Positions 62,186-64,000 of a DNA stretch of 64,000 bases are shown here, in pieces. The stretch lies in NCBI GenBank assembly GCA_002869565.1, contig PKUJ01000004.1:62001-126000 (forward strand), written 5' to 3'. The position numbers and the translations under genes are program-made. Origin of the DNA: Arcobacter sp. (GTDB lineage Bacteria > Campylobacterota > Campylobacteria > Campylobacterales > Arcobacteraceae). The notes under the pieces were generated by a model. That model was not told the origin of the DNA. It saw only the letters and a program-made list of their open reading frames with translations, and did no database searches. Every line of letters begins with the position of its first letter. Positions within the stretch are counted from its first letter, which is position 1.

Positions 62186-63439
62186 CTAAAATAATACATC
62201 AGCATTTGTTCCTTCATCTTTTGATTTTAATTTATCTATTTTAAATTTTAAATATGAAGTATTGACATTATGAAATTTAACATTTTTTGAGAAGTCTTCT
62301 TTTTTAGTTATTTGATCTATAATCGCTTCCATAGATTCAATATTTTTTATCTCTATTTCTTCTTCAAGTTCTGCATAAGTACTCAATAAGGAATCAAAAG
62401 CAAAATGATAGTTATATGCTAATTTTCCTTTATCATTAAGAAGTTTTTTTATAAAAACCCATCTATCAAAAATTATACTCCAAGCCTTTTTTTGTTCAGT
62501 TGTAATACATAAGTTAGTAATAATTTCTTTCCATTTATATAAAGCAAAGTAAGCTTGATGACTCACCCATAACTCTCTTATCCACCAATCTTGATATTTT
62601 GGAAAGCCTGAAAAAGTTTTTGTCTTTATTTCTGGGACTTTTATCTCTTTAGTTTTATTAAGTTCATTATTAAGACTTCCTATTGTAGATTGTACATTTT
62701 TAATTTCTTCTTTGTCACTATTTTCATCTGACTGTAATTGATTTAATATCCCATCTTGTACTTGTAATGATTGTATTAACTCTTCTTGTTTTTTATTTAT
62801 TTCTTTTAATAAGGCATCTTGCTTTTGTAAGGCTTTTTCATTTTCATCATTTATATTTTGTATTATGTTTGAATTTAAGACATAAAAATGAAGAACAATA
62901 ATTGGAATGAAAAAATCAAGAGTTGCCAGTTCTTGAATATCTTTTTCATCTGACTTGTTTTTTATTGCTTTAAACTCACCTTTTATATCTTCTAATTTAT
63001 TATAGATATCATTTAAATCTGAAAGGCCTAATTCTATTGATTTTGTTGCCATTTCAAAAAGTTCTTTGTCTTCAAATTTGACATCATTAGGTAGCTCTTC
63101 TATTATTCTTAATGCTTCTAGTTTTTTATCATTACTTTGTTCTTTATTTAATTTTATTCTAGAATCTTGTGCATCAAAATATTTTTTTCTTTCAGCAAGA
63201 TAAGCAAGTCTTTCCTTTTCTTCTAGTTCCTTTGCATTAAGTGTTTGAAGTTCTTCTAGCATTGATTTATATTTTGTCACAAGCTCTGTTGATATTTCTA
63301 AGGAATTTTCAGCTGATGCAAAAGCCATTCGAGAAAGCTTATTTATTCCTGCTTCATGATTTGCGATTTGTTGTTTGTGGGAAGCTATTTTTGCTTCATT
63401 TTCTTTAATTAAAGCTTCTAATGCTATAATACTTTCCAT
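62186..63439 (-). CDS. Coiled-coil protein of unknown function
   Basis: The 417-residue product has long coiled-coil runs (about 1-90 and 200-265) and one short hydrophobic stretch near 172-190 ('LDFFIPIIVLHFYVLN') that could be a membrane segment. The C-terminal ~130 residues hold many Trp residues ('YQDWWIRELWVSHQAYFALYKW'), suggesting a folded domain. No family is recognised. It might be a structural or phage-related protein. Confidence 0.55.
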   Translation of the reverse strand: MESIIALEALIKENEAKIASHKQQIANHEAGINKLSRMAFASAENSLEISTELVTKYKSMLEELQTLNAKELEEKERLAYLAERKKYFDAQDSRIKLNKEQSNDKKLEALRIIEELPNDVKFEDKELFEMATKSIELGLSDLNDIYNKLEDIKGEFKAIKNKSDEKDIQELATLDFFIPIIVLHFYVLNSNIIQNINDENEKALQKQDALLKEINKKQEELIQSLQVQDGILNQLQSDENSDKEEIKNVQSTIGSLNNELNKTKEIKVPEIKTKTFSGFPKYQDWWIRELWVSHQAYFALYKWKEIITNLCITTEQKKAWSIIFDRWVFIKKLLNDKGKLAYNYHFAFDSLLSTYAELEEEIEIKNIESMEAIIDQITKKEDFSKNVKFHNVNTSYLKFKIDKLKSKDEGTNADVLF

Positions 63440-63553
63440 TTTAAATATCCTTTAGGAACATTGTATAAAATTATTTTATCTAATTTAAATGAACTTAAGC
63501 TTTTATTTACTGACTTAGCTTAAATTATTTTTCAAATCTATTATCTTTATATG

Positions 63554-64000
63554 TCATAGTAAAATTATTGTTGCCAAACCTAGAAAACTAAAAAAACCTA
63601 CAATATCAGTAACAGTAGTAAGGATAACAGTTGATCCAATTGCAGGATCAATATCTAATTTCTCAAGTAAAAGAGGAATTACTGCTCCAAAAAAACCGGC
63701 ACTAATTAGATTTATAACCATTGATATAGCAATTACTACACCAAGGAGTGGTATTTTAAACCATAAAAAAGAGATAACTCCTATTATAAAAGCAAAAAGA
63801 AAACCATTTACTAATGATATTGTTACTTCTTTATAAATAGTTTTTTTTGCATCATCGTATTCTATTGCACCTAATGCCATTTGACGAACTGTAACTGTTA
63901 GAGTCTGAGTTCCAGCATTTCCTCCCATTGATGCTACAATAGGCATTAAAACAGCCAATGCAACTAATGATTGTATTGTTGCATCAAATAAACCTATAAC
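63554..64000 (-). CDS. mgtE: Magnesium transporter MgtE, C-terminal part (partial)
   Basis: Reading leftward from the right edge, the frame is open from position 64000 and ends at 63554, giving about 148 residues. It includes 'LMPIVASMGGNAGTQTLTVTVR', the conserved MgtE pore segment, and four to five membrane helices ending 'FFSFLGLATIILL'. The cytosolic N-domain and CBS domains lie beyond the window. It imports Mg2+. Confidence 0.93.
   Translation of the reverse strand, partial: VIGLFDATIQSLVALAVLMPIVASMGGNAGTQTLTVTVRQMALGAIEYDDAKKTIYKEVTISLVNGFLFAFIIGVISFLWFKIPLLGVVIAISMVINLISAGFFGAVIPLLLEKLDIDPAIGSTVILTTVTDIVGFFSFLGLATIILL

Overview
The window reads as a chromosome segment of a low-GC epsilonproteobacterium (Campylobacterota), most likely of the Arcobacter group. 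The signs are strong AT bias, a short Campylobacter-type adenylate kinase, an S10/spc ribosomal cluster without rpmD that runs secY-map-infA and then stops, and many short, tightly packed genes with typical epsilonproteobacterial products. All family assignments come from reading motifs in the translated sequence and from memory; no database search was run.

Positions 1 to about 19,460 are the right-hand part of a tailed-phage prophage (myovirus type). A leftward head operon runs from 4158 off the left edge: Mu I/Z-like protease with nested scaffold, decoration protein, lambda-E-like capsid, gp36-like, gp27-like and large terminase. A rightward operon (4316-14536) holds membrane/lysis proteins and a P2-like contractile tail (V, W, J, I, collar fibre, FI, FII, E/E', T, U, X, D). 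E/E' carries a clear programmed -1 frameshift signal. The accessory segment after the tail holds an unknown gene, a D12 Dam methylase, a two-gene leftward unit led by a TIR-like (CAP12/Pycsar effector class) protein, and a divergent S24 (CI/LexA-like) repressor that appears to be leaderless. The transposase or integrase is not in view. Three copies of a 12-mer plus an inverted repeat at 18,954-19,445 may belong to the phage's right end.

Positions 19,602-30,334 are the host S10-spc ribosomal protein operon (rpsJ to rplO, then secY, map, infA). It starts at a textbook TTGACA-N17-TATAAT promoter and ends at a strong hairpin. The alpha operon genes (rpsM, rpsK, rpsD, rpoA, rplQ) are not here.

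Positions 30,387-52,365 are mixed housekeeping and regulatory genes: a cytosolic diguanylate cyclase, a small autoregulated-looking HTH protein beside a divergent uracil-DNA glycosylase, a lipoprotein, aspS, a ZnuA-like protein, a YgiQ radical-SAM protein, a thioredoxin-fold gene broken by one stop codon, bioA, two different adenylate kinases side by side, a CinA/MoaB-type protein, a NIT-domain chemoreceptor, uvrC-alr-sel1, a SRAP protein lacking its catalytic cysteine, glutathione peroxidase, a universal stress protein, a membrane-anchored SprT-like peptidase and a J-domain membrane protein.

Positions 52,552-64,000 hold a lactate permease with repeated upstream motifs, a TonB-dependent receptor / periplasmic protein / membrane diguanylate cyclase operon, a DsbA-like protein, a tandem pair of small paralogous proteins, a twin-CX3C secreted miniprotein, a RimB-RimK-M14 peptidase cluster (ribosomal S6 glutamylation), a coiled-coil protein and the C-terminal half of MgtE.

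The best candidates for new biology are the prophage TIR-like two-gene unit sharing its promoter region with the phage repressor, the receptor-to-cyclase operon at 54-58 kb, the three-gene Rim cluster, and the Cys-less SRAP protein.
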